Below are positions 51,064 to 62,344 of a stretch of 64,000 nucleotides of DNA, piece after piece (positions within the stretch are counted from its first letter, which is position 1; the number at the start of each line of letters is the position of its first letter). This DNA comes from Bordetella petrii. Lineage in GTDB: Bacteria; Pseudomonadota; Gammaproteobacteria; Burkholderiales; Burkholderiaceae_B. The position numbers and the translations under genes are program-made. The stretch spans positions 124,001 through 188,000 of the forward strand of contig WMBV01000001.1 of the NCBI GenBank assembly GCA_017745595.1, written 5' to 3'. The notes beneath the pieces are model-generated. The model searched no databases, was not told the DNA's origin, and was given only the letters and a program-made list of their open reading frames with translations.

Positions 51064-51840
51064 TCAAGGCTTGCCGGACGGCGGGGCAAGCGTGGCCAGG
51101 TAGCGTTCGTCGGCCTTCGTCAGCCAACCCTGCTTGCGGGCGCGCTCGATCAGTTCGGGCCGGCGCGCGGCGGTGAGCCGCAGCGATTGTTCGCGCCGCC
51201 AGCGCGCGATATTGGCGTGATGGCCGCTCAGCAGTTCGGGCGGCACGGCCTGGCCCGCATGCACCTCGGGGCGAGTGTAATGCGGGCTGTCGAGCAGGCC
51301 CGACAAGGTGTCGTTGAAGGAGTCTTGCAACGCGGAATCGCCGTCGTTCAAGGCGCCGGGCAGCAAGCGCACCGCCGCATCGATGACGGCCAGCGCGGCG
51401 ATTTCCCCGCCGGACAGGACGAAGTCGCCCAGCGAGATTTCGTCGGTGACACAACGGTCGATGAAGCGCTGGTCGATGCCTTCGTAGCGGCCGCAGATCA
51501 GGATGCTGCCGGCGCTGTCCGCCAGCGATTGTGCCGCCTGCTGATCGTAACGGCGGCCGGTAGGCGACAGCAGCACGACGGGCGCCGGCCCCAGCCCCTG
51601 GGCGGCGCGCGCCGCCTGCGCCGCCGCCACGGCGGCCTCGAGCGGGGCGGCCATCATTACCATGCCGGGGCCGCCGCCGTAGGGGCGGTCATCGACCGTG
51701 CGGTGGACGTCGTGGGTGTAGTCGCGCGGATTCCAGGCATGCAGGGCCCACAGGCCCTGCGCATGCGCCCTGCCGGTGACGCCCAGGTCGCGCACGGTTC
51801 CGAACATGTCCGGAAAAAGCGTGACGACGTCGAAACGCAT
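51064..51840 (-). CDS. trmD: tRNA (guanine-37-N1)-methyltransferase
   Basis: 258 residues, a SPOUT knot enzyme. [14 protein letters not shown] is the standard start. [29 protein letters not shown] and [14 protein letters not shown] are the conserved blocks. The ATG overlaps the rimM stop by one base (TGATG), so translation is coupled. Confidence 0.98.
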   Translation of the reverse strand: MRFDVVTLFPDMFGTVRDLGVTGRAHAQGLWALHAWNPRDYTHDVHRTVDDRPYGGGPGMVMMAAPLEAAVAAAQAARAAQGLGPAPVVLLSPTGRRYDQQAAQSLADSAGSILICGRYEGIDQRFIDRCVTDEISLGDFVLSGGEIAALAVIDAAVRLLPGALNDGDSALQDSFNDTLSGLLDSPHYTRPEVHAGQAVPPELLSGHHANIARWRREQSLRLTAARRPELIERARKQGWLTKADERYLATLAPPSGKP

Positions 51841-52463
51841 CAGAATTCCGTGGGCCAGTTGCTGTCGATACGGCGCGCGGGCAAATCGACCGCCAGGATG
51901 TGGGCGCCGACGAACGGCACCAGCATTTCGAGCGGACGGCCCTTGGCATCGCGCCGGGGTTCGGGTTCACCGCCGGGCGCGGGCGCGCGCTGCAGCACCA
52001 CGCGCAAGATGGCATGCGCGCCGTTGTCGAGTACGTCTTCGACGACGCCCACGCGCGCCTGCTCGCCATCGGCGTTGGTATAGAACGCGCAGCCGATGAG
52101 GTCGACCCAATAATATTCGTCGTCGGCCGCGGCGGGAAATACGCTGCGCGAGACCCGCACGGCGCAGCCGCGCAAGGCTTCGGCCTGGTTGCGATCGGCG
52201 ATGCCGGCCAGCTGCGCCACCACGCTGGCGCCCTGTGGGCGCGCCTGCAATGCCTTGTAAGCCACGGGCTCAGACGTGACAACGCCTCGCGCCGTTTCAG
52301 GAGCGAGGCGAGTCAGCCACCACGTGGATGCCTGGCGCAGGACGTCGGCCTGGGCGGAATGCGGCTGCACCTTGACCCAACCCTTGACCCCGTATGCCCC
52401 GACGATGCGGCCCAGTTCGACCAGGTCGTCGGGGACCGCGGCGGGCGTTGCGGCGTCGGGCAT
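51840..52463 (-). CDS. rimM: Ribosome maturation factor RimM
   Basis: 207 residues. [19 protein letters not shown] opens the RimM domain, and the C-terminal PRC-barrel holds [20 protein letters not shown]. The ATG at 52463 is used; an in-frame TTG at 52478 is less likely. It lies between rpsP and trmD. Confidence 0.96.
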   Translation of the reverse strand: MPDAATPAAVPDDLVELGRIVGAYGVKGWVKVQPHSAQADVLRQASTWWLTRLAPETARGVVTSEPVAYKALQARPQGASVVAQLAGIADRNQAEALRGCAVRVSRSVFPAAADDEYYWVDLIGCAFYTNADGEQARVGVVEDVLDNGAHAILRVVLQRAPAPGGEPEPRRDAKGRPLEMLVPFVGAHILAVDLPARRIDSNWPTEF

Positions 52464-52508
52464 GGGGCCAGCCGGCAAAGCTAAGCCAGGTTTGCGCCGG
52501 GCGCGCCG

Positions 52509-52769
52509 TCAGGCGGCGGCGGAAACCTTGGCCGAGTAGTCTTTGACCAGGCGTTCGACGGCGGGCGACAGTTGCGCGCCGCTGTTGGTCCAGTACTGGA
52601 CGCGGTCCAGCGAGATACGCAGCTTTTCCGCGCCTTCGCTGGCAACCGGGTTGTAAAAGCCCACGCGCTCGATGAAGCGGCCATCGCGGCGGTTGCGCGT
52701 ATCGGTAGCTACCAGATTGTAAAACGGACGCTTCTTCGACCCACCGCGGGCCATGCGAATCACCACCAT
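52509..52769 (-). CDS. rpsP: Ribosomal protein bS16
   Basis: 86 residues. [20 protein letters not shown] and [14 protein letters not shown] are standard bS16 blocks. First gene of rpsP-rimM-trmD. A promoter with TTGCCA and TAGAAT lies just upstream. Confidence 0.98.
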   Translation of the reverse strand: MVVIRMARGGSKKRPFYNLVATDTRNRRDGRFIERVGFYNPVASEGAEKLRISLDRVQYWTNSGAQLSPAVERLVKDYSAKVSAAA

Positions 52770-52804
52770 AGGTAATCCCTTGAATTAGTTGTGAAAAACG
52801 GAAG

Positions 52805-52834
52805 ATTCTAGCATTGAAAAGAAGGCCCTGGCAA
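52805..52834 (-). promoter_or_regulatory. rpsP promoter
   Basis: On the minus strand TTGCCA (52834-52829) and TAGAAT (52810-52805) are 18 bases apart, each matching 5 of 6. TGC before the -10 makes an extended -10, the same TGCTAGAAT as at rpsU. The 5' leader would be about 30 bases. Confidence 0.65.
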
Positions 52835-52906
52835 GAAAGCCTTCGATTTATGCCGGACAGATAGCATACACCCGGGGCCGGCCGCCGCCGCCCCGGGCCG
52901 GCGGCG

Positions 52907-53150
52907 CTAGCGCCGCCGCAGGAAATGCAGCGCGCTGCCCTGCCCTTCGTGCTGCGCCACCAGCGCGTTGCCGCTTTGCTTGGCGAAGGCCTGGAAGTCG
53001 CGCACCGCCTTGGGATCGGTGGTAAGCACCCGCAGCACCTGGCCGCTTTCCATCTGGGCCAGGGCCTTCTTGGCGCGCAGGATGGGCAGCGGGCAGGTCA
53101 GCCCGCTGGCATCGACCTCGTGCTGGAAACCGGGCAGGTCGGCGGCGGGT

Positions 53151-53164
<14 letters not shown>
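52907..53164 (-). CDS. TusA-family sulfur-carrier protein
   Basis: 85 residues. [20 protein letters not shown] is the TusA signature with the sulfur-carrying Cys in TCPLP. TusA-like proteins pass sulfur from cysteine desulfurase to tRNA thiolation or other sinks. The ATG at 53164 lies inside the end of alaS (14-bp overlap), so the two are cotranscribed. Whether it is TusA itself or a paralogue cannot be told. Confidence 0.88.
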
Positions 53165-55772
<2,608 letters not shown>

Positions 55773-55804
55773 GCTGGACGAACCGGGATTTAGGCGAATT
55801 TTTG

Positions 55805-55810
55805 ATTATA
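55805..55810 (-). promoter_or_regulatory. alaS -10 element
   Basis: A perfect TATAAT on the minus strand, 33 bases before the alaS ATG and past the pilV stop. No good -35 is visible at 16-18 bases. It separates alaS expression from the pilus operon. Confidence 0.5.
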
Positions 55811-55864
55811 GAGGGTCGGCAGGCCGGCGCCACACCCCCCGCCCCGCCGGAAAAGACGGCCCGC

Positions 55865-56917
55865 CTACCCCGGCGCCACGCACACATACGAGAACGTGAC
55901 GGAGCCTTCTTGCGACCAGAGGTCTTTGGAGACCAGTACCGGCGTGTACCCGCCGGGGCAAGAGCACCAGCCGGTCAGGGGGTTGACACTGGAATAGGCG
56001 CCGCAGCCCTGCCCCTGGGTGGCATAGGCTCCGCCGAATGCGCTGCCGAAGGCCGCCGTCCAGCGGCCGCCCCGGCATTCCAGCAGGCCGCCCGCGGTGG
56101 CGCGCGCGAACAGCCCCGTGCCGGAACAGGCCGTGCCCGCGACCGCGGTGCCGCCGACCGCCAGGTATTCGCCGATTTGCAGCCGGCCCTGGGAAGACAG
56201 GTCGCCCGCGACGGACAGCGGCCCGCGCAGTTCCGGGTCGCGGGGATCGTGGCGGCGCACGTACAGGTCGTAGTCGGCCGTGCCGAACCCGGCCCACACG
56301 ACCAGCGTGCCCGGCGGCAAGGCAGGCATGCCGGGCGCGGGCGGATTGGCGAAATCGAAATTGGCGCCCCGCACCCGGGCCGCGCTGGCCGAACCGCCAT
56401 AGCCGCCCGCGGCCTCGATCGCCGCGCCGATGCGCATCAGGTCGGGGGCCGTGCCGCCCGCCGCCAGGACCGGTTCGGTGCCGTAGGCCAAGGCGTCGAG
56501 CCGGCAGCCGGCCCCGGGACAACGGGCATCGCGCAGCACGCGGATGGCCACGCCTGCGCCCATGGCGCCCGTGTCCGGAAAGCCGGCGGGCAGGTGGCCG
56601 TGGGCCTTGAGTTCGGCCAGGCGCGGAGCCAGCAGATCGGCGTACAAAGGCACGCCATTGGGGTCCAGGGCAGGCACGCCTTCGGCCAGGCTGTCGAAAT
56701 GCTGCCGCAGCATGTTGTCCAGCCCGCGCTTGAGTTCCAGCATCCAGACGCCGGCCGCGCGCGCGGCCGCGTCGTCGGCCCGGTGGGCCAGGCGGTTGGC
56801 GCCCCAGATCAGGAGCATGGTGGTCAGGGCGAGTGCCACGGCCAGTTCCAGCAGGGCAAAACCCGCCTGCCCGGAATGGCGGCGCGCGCGCGCGAATGCG
56901 GCGGCATGAAGTTCCAT
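55865..56917 (-). CDS. pilV: Type IVb pilus tip protein PilV-like
   Basis: 350 residues. A prepilin leader with cleavage before Phe (SGQAG then FALLELAVALALTTMLL) gives the N-terminal pilin helix. A long extracellular part with several Cys follows and ends near WCSCPGGYTPVLVSKDLW. This is the PilV minor pilin/adhesin layout of R64-type thin pili. The ATG at 56917 places the leader at the proper length. The 3' end is a single fixed version, with no invertible cassettes before alaS. Confidence 0.8.
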   Translation of the reverse strand: MELHAAAFARARRHSGQAGFALLELAVALALTTMLLIWGANRLAHRADDAAARAAGVWMLELKRGLDNMLRQHFDSLAEGVPALDPNGVPLYADLLAPRLAELKAHGHLPAGFPDTGAMGAGVAIRVLRDARCPGAGCRLDALAYGTEPVLAAGGTAPDLMRIGAAIEAAGGYGGSASAARVRGANFDFANPPAPGMPALPPGTLVVWAGFGTADYDLYVRRHDPRDPELRGPLSVAGDLSSQGRLQIGEYLAVGGTAVAGTACSGTGLFARATAGGLLECRGGRWTAAFGSAFGGAYATQGQGCGAYSSVNPLTGWCSCPGGYTPVLVSKDLWSQEGSVTFSYVCVAPG

Positions 56918-56936
56918 CGTAGGCACGGGCGTTGCC

Positions 56937-57551
56937 TCAGCGGACCGTGAACACGAAAGTATTGTTGTCGCCCTCGGCGCACTGGGCCTCGGCGGCGGCC
57001 GCGCTGTACGCGACACGCGGCACGACGGTGGTGTCTTTGATCCGGACCGCCCCGCCCCGGCCCTCGATCGTGATGATGTCGGACATGCGCTGCATGACCG
57101 AGGCCAGGCCCGGACAGGCGGCGTTGCTGACGTTGGTCAGGGTGATGGAAAAACCCGAACCGGCTCCGCCGCCGGCCACCGAGGCCGGGGCCACGGCAAT
57201 GATGCCGTTGCCGCCATTGCCGGTGCCGCCCAGGCCATGCGCGACCACGGCGCCGGCGCCCGTGCCGCTGGCCGCCACCACGCTGGAATCGCGCAAGGCA
57301 TTGGCCAGCGAACCGGTGTCGAGGTCGCTGTACGGCGCCGGGCCGGATCCCTGCGCGTGGCTCTTGGTACGCGCCACGAAGCGCTGCAGCTCTTCGCCGA
57401 CTTTGGGCACCTTGTTTTCGATGACGTAGGCGCCGATGGCCGGAATGCCGATGATCGCCACCAGCAATACGATGGCGGTGACGATCGACACCTCGATCAG
57501 CGAAAAACCGGCCTGGCGGCGTGGTGTGGCAATGCACGAAAAATGATGCAT
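56937..57551 (-). CDS. pilS: Type IVb major pilin PilS-like
   Basis: 204 residues. The leader ends RRQAG and the mature protein starts FSLIEVSIVTAIVLLVAIIG, with the conserved Glu5 that orders pilin packing. Two Cys near the C-terminus (about 153 and 192) could form the usual disulfide. The ATG at 57551 has GGAG upstream. It lies between pilR and pilV, the usual order. Confidence 0.88.
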   Translation of the reverse strand: MHHFSCIATPRRQAGFSLIEVSIVTAIVLLVAIIGIPAIGAYVIENKVPKVGEELQRFVARTKSHAQGSGPAPYSDLDTGSLANALRDSSVVAASGTGAGAVVAHGLGGTGNGGNGIIAVAPASVAGGGAGSGFSITLTNVSNAACPGLASVMQRMSDIITIEGRGGAVRIKDTTVVPRVAYSAAAAEAQCAEGDNNTFVFTVR

Positions 57552-57595
57552 GGAGGGCTCCTGGAGAGTGATAAGGAAAATGCCGCCGCGTGCCA

Positions 57596-58723
57596 TTAGC
57601 GGCTGGCGTAGTAGTTCGTCAGGGCGCGGCGCAGTTCGTCGATGACTCCGTAGTGCCATAGCGCCAGGCCCAGGACCGCGCCGACCGAGGCCAGCAGCAG
57701 CGCCCAGCGCAATGCCAGGGCCTCGCGCCGCACCCGTGCCAGGGCGCGCGTTTCGGCCCGCAGGCGCGCCTGCGCCACGCCGGCCTCGACACCGCGCGCC
57801 GCGATGACGTCGGCCATGAACCAGGCCGTTTCGCGATCGAACAGCCCGGTGTCGAAGGTCTCGGCACCCACGATGCCGTGTTCGACGCGGGCCAGCATGG
57901 CGCCGATGTGCCAGTCCAGCCAGGGCGGCGCGTGCCACGACAGCGCCGCCAGCGCCTGGCGCAGCCGCGTGTCGATGTTGCCGCGCTGGCGCAGCATGAC
58001 GGCCAGCATCGCGAGGAAGCGGATGGCATGGAAATCGCGATACAGCCGCCATGGGAACAGCCGGTCGAGCCGCGCGCGCCACGGCCCGGTGAACACCGGC
58101 ATCGCCCAGGACGCCAGCCAGGCCCCGCCGGCCAGCAGCACGGCCCAGAACGCCAGCCAACGCCGCAGCCACTGCGCCAGTGAGTACAGGCCCCGGGTGA
58201 GCTCGCCGTAATAGTCGGGCGGCACGCCCTGGAATACCTGCTGCAGGCGCGGCACGGTGAAATACGGCACGGCGCAAAACAGGCTGAGGGCCACGGCCAG
58301 CGCCACGATGCCCGCCGCCGAGGTACCCGCGAGGGTGTCGCGAGCCCGCTGTACCAGCCGGGCCGCCTCGGCCAGGCCTCGCAGCGCATGCGGCAACGCA
58401 TCGCCTCCTGCTTGCTGGGCCGCGGCAATCAACTGGCATTCGTCGTCGGGCATGGTGCCGGCCCAGGTGGCGGCAAGGTCGCCGCCGGATTCCTGGTAGG
58501 CCCGCAGCCAGCGCCGCGCCAGGCGCCCCCGCGCCGCATGCGGCCCGTAGCGCAGCGCATCGTCTTCGAACATGTCGCGCAGGGTCTTGCGGCCCTGCAG
58601 GCTATTGATCAGGTCGGCCAGGTATTCGTAGTAATCGGCGCGCTGCCGCTGAAAACGGCGGCTGTCGTACCAGCCCGCCAGGCGGTGCGCCATGGCCATC
58701 AGGGTTTGCGCGCGGTCATGCAT
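57596..58723 (-). CDS. pilR: Type IVb pilus inner-membrane platform protein PilR (GspF family)
   Basis: 375 residues. Two GspF-like repeats with membrane helices (AAGIVALAVALSLFCAVPYF, FWAVLLAGGAWLASWAMPVF, and a last helix near the C-terminus). It anchors the extension ATPase. The ATG at 58723 overlaps the end of pilQ by 8 bp. Confidence 0.88.
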   Translation of the reverse strand: MHDRAQTLMAMAHRLAGWYDSRRFQRQRADYYEYLADLINSLQGRKTLRDMFEDDALRYGPHAARGRLARRWLRAYQESGGDLAATWAGTMPDDECQLIAAAQQAGGDALPHALRGLAEAARLVQRARDTLAGTSAAGIVALAVALSLFCAVPYFTVPRLQQVFQGVPPDYYGELTRGLYSLAQWLRRWLAFWAVLLAGGAWLASWAMPVFTGPWRARLDRLFPWRLYRDFHAIRFLAMLAVMLRQRGNIDTRLRQALAALSWHAPPWLDWHIGAMLARVEHGIVGAETFDTGLFDRETAWFMADVIAARGVEAGVAQARLRAETRALARVRREALALRWALLLASVGAVLGLALWHYGVIDELRRALTNYYASR

Positions 58724-60443
58724 CGCGGCCTCCGGATAGCAGGCGCAACGTTGCGGCGCAGCGCGGATCGGACGGCAGCTCGAACTGCGCGGCGACGAGG
58801 CGTGGATCGACGAGGCCGCGCGAGACCTTGTACAACGCGCAGTCGAGTACGCTTTTGCCGGCCATGTCGGGGTCGCCGGGAGCCGTGCGCGGCAAGGCGC
58901 GCACATGGCGCAGCAGCCCGACGTTGTCGCGATGCCGCAGCTTGTGCAGGAAGTGGTCGTCGTGCCCGGGCTCGATCATTTCGGCCACCACCGTGCGCCC
59001 CGCCAGGCCATGCAATTGCGGCAATTGCGCCCGGCGGCAGGCCGGACAGCCCGCCGGATTGCGGGCCCGCAGCATGGCCGGATCCAGTTGATGGGCCTGC
59101 GCGAAGCTCATTGCCCAGTCGGCGCCCGGCGCCGCCCCAGCATTGCGCGGCAGCGCGTCGAACGGCAGCGCGCAGGACGGGCACAGGCGCGGCAGCAGCG
59201 CCTGGTAGACCAGCAGCTTGAGCACGCCGGGCGTGGCCAGGAAGTCGCGCGAGACGCCGATGAAATCGGAAGCCAGGCGTTCGGGAATCATGTGGGCCGC
59301 GCCCGTATGCGTGGTGGTGTAGACATTGATGCCGCACCCGGCCAGGTCCATGAAGGCGCGGCCCGTGTCGCGGTCGCGCACCTCGCCGATCAGCAGGTCG
59401 TGCATGGCCGAGCGTTTGAGGGTTTTGAGCTTGGCATCGAACACGGGCGAGTCGGCGGCGTCCAGCGCGCGGCTCACGGTGTTTTGCAGCGCATTGCCGA
59501 TGCGGTATTCGACGGGATCTTCCAGCGTGATGAGTTTGCGCGTGGCGGCAATGCCGCGCATCAGCGTGGCGAGAGATGTGGATTTCCCCGAGCCCACGAC
59601 GCCCGCCAGCACAATGGCGCCGCCGCTGCGTTCGCGCGCGCGCTCGAGCATGGCGATCTGCGACGGCAGGTAGCCGAGTTCCGCCAGGCTGGAGCCGCCT
59701 TCGGCGGCATCCAGCCGCAACAGGCGCAGGCAGACCGAAGGGCCGGCATCGGTGGCCAGCGAAGCCCAACGCACGGTGACGGGGCGCCCGCCTATATCGA
59801 GGGAGATGCGGCCTTGCTGTTCGGCCAAGGGATCGAACACCGCGCCGTTGCCGCCGCGCACGTCCATCCAGGCCACCGCCAGTACGTCGAGCAGCGTGGC
59901 GGCCGACATGTTGCCGAAGCAATCGGGCAGCACGTAGGCGCCATCGATGGTGTAGCGCACCTCGGATTTGCCCGGCGGCCGGATGACGTTGATGTGCACG
60001 TCGCTGGCATGCTGCTCGAGCCCCCAGCGCACCAGGTCGAGAAACATGGCCGCCAGGGCCGGGCGCCGCGTGGCGGGAGCCGCGCCGCGGCCTTCTCGCA
60101 GGGTGGCGGCCGTGACCTGGCCGCGCGCGACGGGCAGCAGCAAGGCCGCCGGCAGCGCATAGCGCGATACCGCGGCAAGCCGGTATCCGCGCGCGCGCAG
60201 CATGCGTTCGATCTCGGCGATCGGGTCGCCCTGCAGATATTCGTGCAAGGCAAAGACGGCGGCCTGGCCGCCCTCGAGCAGCACCGGGCATAGCCGCCCC
60301 GCCAGCAAGGCCAGGTCGAATTCGCCGCCGAGCGTGCGGACGAACGCCGGGTCGAGGCGCGCCAGGTCATCGGGCGTATGCAGCCAGAAGGTATCCGGGC
60401 CGTTAACCAGCGGCGCGGCGGCCAATGCCGGACGGTCAGTCAT
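58716..60443 (-). CDS. pilQ: Type IVb pilus extension ATPase PilQ (GspE family)
   Basis: 575 residues. Walker A is LAGVVGSGKSTSLATL with Lys287. EDPVEYRIGN is the Asp box and HDLLIGEVRDRDTGRAFMDL the Walker B. Two CxxC pairs (CPSC and CPAC) near residues 430-470 fit the zinc-binding insert of GspE-type ATPases. It drives pilus assembly. The ATG at 60443 overlaps pilP by 8 bp. Confidence 0.92.
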   Translation of the reverse strand: MTDRPALAAAPLVNGPDTFWLHTPDDLARLDPAFVRTLGGEFDLALLAGRLCPVLLEGGQAAVFALHEYLQGDPIAEIERMLRARGYRLAAVSRYALPAALLLPVARGQVTAATLREGRGAAPATRRPALAAMFLDLVRWGLEQHASDVHINVIRPPGKSEVRYTIDGAYVLPDCFGNMSAATLLDVLAVAWMDVRGGNGAVFDPLAEQQGRISLDIGGRPVTVRWASLATDAGPSVCLRLLRLDAAEGGSSLAELGYLPSQIAMLERARERSGGAIVLAGVVGSGKSTSLATLMRGIAATRKLITLEDPVEYRIGNALQNTVSRALDAADSPVFDAKLKTLKRSAMHDLLIGEVRDRDTGRAFMDLAGCGINVYTTTHTGAAHMIPERLASDFIGVSRDFLATPGVLKLLVYQALLPRLCPSCALPFDALPRNAGAAPGADWAMSFAQAHQLDPAMLRARNPAGCPACRRAQLPQLHGLAGRTVVAEMIEPGHDDHFLHKLRHRDNVGLLRHVRALPRTAPGDPDMAGKSVLDCALYKVSRGLVDPRLVAAQFELPSDPRCAATLRLLSGGRDA

Positions 60444-61056
60444 GGGCGGAATCGGCATGCAGCAGGCAGGCCGTGTAGGGTTCGCCGGCCTTGCGCAGAC
60501 GCACGCAAGGCGCCTCGATGGCATGCAGCGAGTACGGTTGCGCGCCCAGCGGGCTGCTGGCCAGCGGCAAGGCACGGCCGGCCCGATAGCGCGACAAGCG
60601 GCCGTTGATGCTGATGTCGGCGTGCAGGACCTTGCCCACGCCGTAGATGGCCACGACGTCGATCCGGTCGGCGGCGCCGGGCGCGTCACCGGCCTCGGGG
60701 CCCGCGTAGCCGCCGGCCCGGCCGATACGGGCGGCATGGGCCGCGACCTGGGGCGTGCCCGGCCGCAGCCAGTCGGCCGCCTGCCGCGGTGCCGTGACCC
60801 GGGCCGCCTGCGCGTCGAGGCGCAACAAGTCGCGCACGGTATCGCCCTCGGCCCAGCCTGCCTCGCCGGCGGGCACGGCGGCGTCGGCAACATCGGCAAC
60901 ATCGGCAACATCGACGGCATCGGCCGCCCCGGACGGCTGGGCCGGGCCGGGCATGGCGGCACCGCAGCCGAATGCCAGCACCGCCAGCCAGCCGGGGCGC
61001 CGCCGGCGGCCTATTCTGGCGCGGGGGTGCGGATCAGTCTTGAGCATCTTGTTCAT
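60436..61056 (-). CDS. pilP: Type IVb pilus biogenesis protein PilP-like
   Basis: 206 residues. A basic N-terminus and a hydrophobic signal-like segment precede an Ala/Asp-rich linker. The C-terminal part (RIDVVAIYGVGKVLHADI, then GRLSRYRAG) matches PilP proteins that link inner and outer pilus parts. The linker contains VADVADVADA, coded by a 9-bp tandem repeat. It overlaps pilO by 23 bp. Confidence 0.75.
   Translation of the reverse strand: MNKMLKTDPHPRARIGRRRRPGWLAVLAFGCGAAMPGPAQPSGAADAVDVADVADVADAAVPAGEAGWAEGDTVRDLLRLDAQAARVTAPRQAADWLRPGTPQVAAHAARIGRAGGYAGPEAGDAPGAADRIDVVAIYGVGKVLHADISINGRLSRYRAGRALPLASSPLGAQPYSLHAIEAPCVRLRKAGEPYTACLLHADSAHD
60884..60910. repeat. Three perfect 9-bp tandem copies in pilP
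   Basis: TCGGCAACA occurs three times head to tail, followed by a degenerate copy. In frame it codes for the VAD repeat of the PilP linker. Copy number could vary by slippage without a frameshift. Confidence 0.85.
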
Positions 61057-62344
61057 AGAGGATTCCTTGGAGTTCGGCCGTCAGGGCGCTGACGGCAGTA
61101 CTGGGCACGCGGTCGGCCGCCAGGCGCAGCACCACCGACGACCAGGCGACGGCCAAGCCGGACTGGTCGGCCAGCAAGGCAACGGAGCGCAGCGGCCCCT
61201 GCAGCGCCAGCGCACGCTGGCGCAACACCGGCCAGCCAGCAGGCGCGGCCACGGCCAGGCCCTGCGAGTCGCGCGGTGGGACCATGGGCGCCGCGACGGC
61301 CGGGCCCAGCGTCACCTGGGTAAAGGCCGGCCGCGCCTGCTGCAGCGCGCTGGCCAGCACGCCGTCGAGGTGCGCGGCGCCAGGCAGGGCGACCTGCGCC
61401 AGCGATGTGTGATTGCCCGGCAGCGTCCAGGTGAGTTCGGCGCCATCGAGCGGCTGGAAGCGCAGGCCCCAGCCCGCGGGCAAGGCCTGCGTGAACGCGT
61501 GGTTGGTGGCGTCGGCCTGCGCACGCACATAGGCGGCGCTGCACGACCAGGCCCGCTGTGCCGGCAGGCAGCGCGCATCGCGCAGCAGCCAGCCCCGCAC
61601 GTTCAGCGGCAGGCGATGCAGCGTAGCCAGCAAGCGGCCCAGTTCGGGCATGGGCTGCACGGTGAGTTGCTGGCGGAACTGCAGCGCGGCCTGCCGCCAG
61701 GCCTGGACGGCATCGAGGGGCGGTGGCGCGGCCGGGGCGCGCGTGGCGGGCTGCCAGGCCTGCCGCGCCAGCGGCACGGCCGACGCAAGCACCAGCACAC
61801 TGGCGAACACACGCACGGGCAGCGGCACGCGCGACCAACGCGACCCCACCGGCTGCAGCAACGCGGCGGGGTCGGCGGCCGCCAGCAGGGCCTGCAAGGT
61901 TTGCGGCCCATCGTGCTGCCGCAGCGATGGATACTGGGCCGCCAAGGCCTGCATGGCCTCGGCGGCCTGGGCTGCATCGGGGTACAGCACATCGGCGCGC
62001 GCCAACACCGCGCCGTCTTGGGCCGCCGCCAGCCACCAGCGGCCATCCGGCAGCGGCGCAATACAGGCCACCGTGCCCTCGGGATAGTGCCGGGCGAAGG
62101 CCTGGGCCGCGGCCAGCACGGGCCGGCGCCGCGCGGCAGGGCCAAGCCGCGCGCAGCCGCCCGACATGGCGCCCTGCCCTCCGGCGACGAAATGCGTGGC
62201 GCGCATGCGGCGCGCGCGGGCTCTTGCCATGCTGGACGCATGGCTGCCCACCAGCGCGAACCACGATAGTCCGAACGCCAGGCTGCGGGCGCCGCCATCG
62301 GTGTCGATCAGCAACAGCCGATCGGAAGCCAGTGCCGCGCCCAT
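61034..62344 (-). CDS. pilO: Type IVb pilus biogenesis protein PilO-like
   Basis: 436 residues. A cytoplasmic N-terminal domain (ACIAPLPDGRWWLAAAQDG) is followed by one membrane helix near residue 180 (VRVFASVLVLASAVPLA) and a helical then mixed periplasmic domain. The N-terminus abuts pilN. Assignment rests on position between pilN and pilP and on the PilO-type layout. Confidence 0.78.
   Translation of the reverse strand: MGAALASDRLLLIDTDGGARSLAFGLSWFALVGSHASSMARARARRMRATHFVAGGQGAMSGGCARLGPAARRRPVLAAAQAFARHYPEGTVACIAPLPDGRWWLAAAQDGAVLARADVLYPDAAQAAEAMQALAAQYPSLRQHDGPQTLQALLAAADPAALLQPVGSRWSRVPLPVRVFASVLVLASAVPLARQAWQPATRAPAAPPPLDAVQAWRQAALQFRQQLTVQPMPELGRLLATLHRLPLNVRGWLLRDARCLPAQRAWSCSAAYVRAQADATNHAFTQALPAGWGLRFQPLDGAELTWTLPGNHTSLAQVALPGAAHLDGVLASALQQARPAFTQVTLGPAVAAPMVPPRDSQGLAVAAPAGWPVLRQRALALQGPLRSVALLADQSGLAVAWSSVVLRLAADRVPSTAVSALTAELQGILYEQDAQD

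Noticed and set aside
55773-55864. Shufflon-type inverted repeats after pilV
   Set aside because: Only 92 bases separate pilV from alaS and they hold the alaS -10, with no repeated inverted sites or spare C-terminal cassettes.
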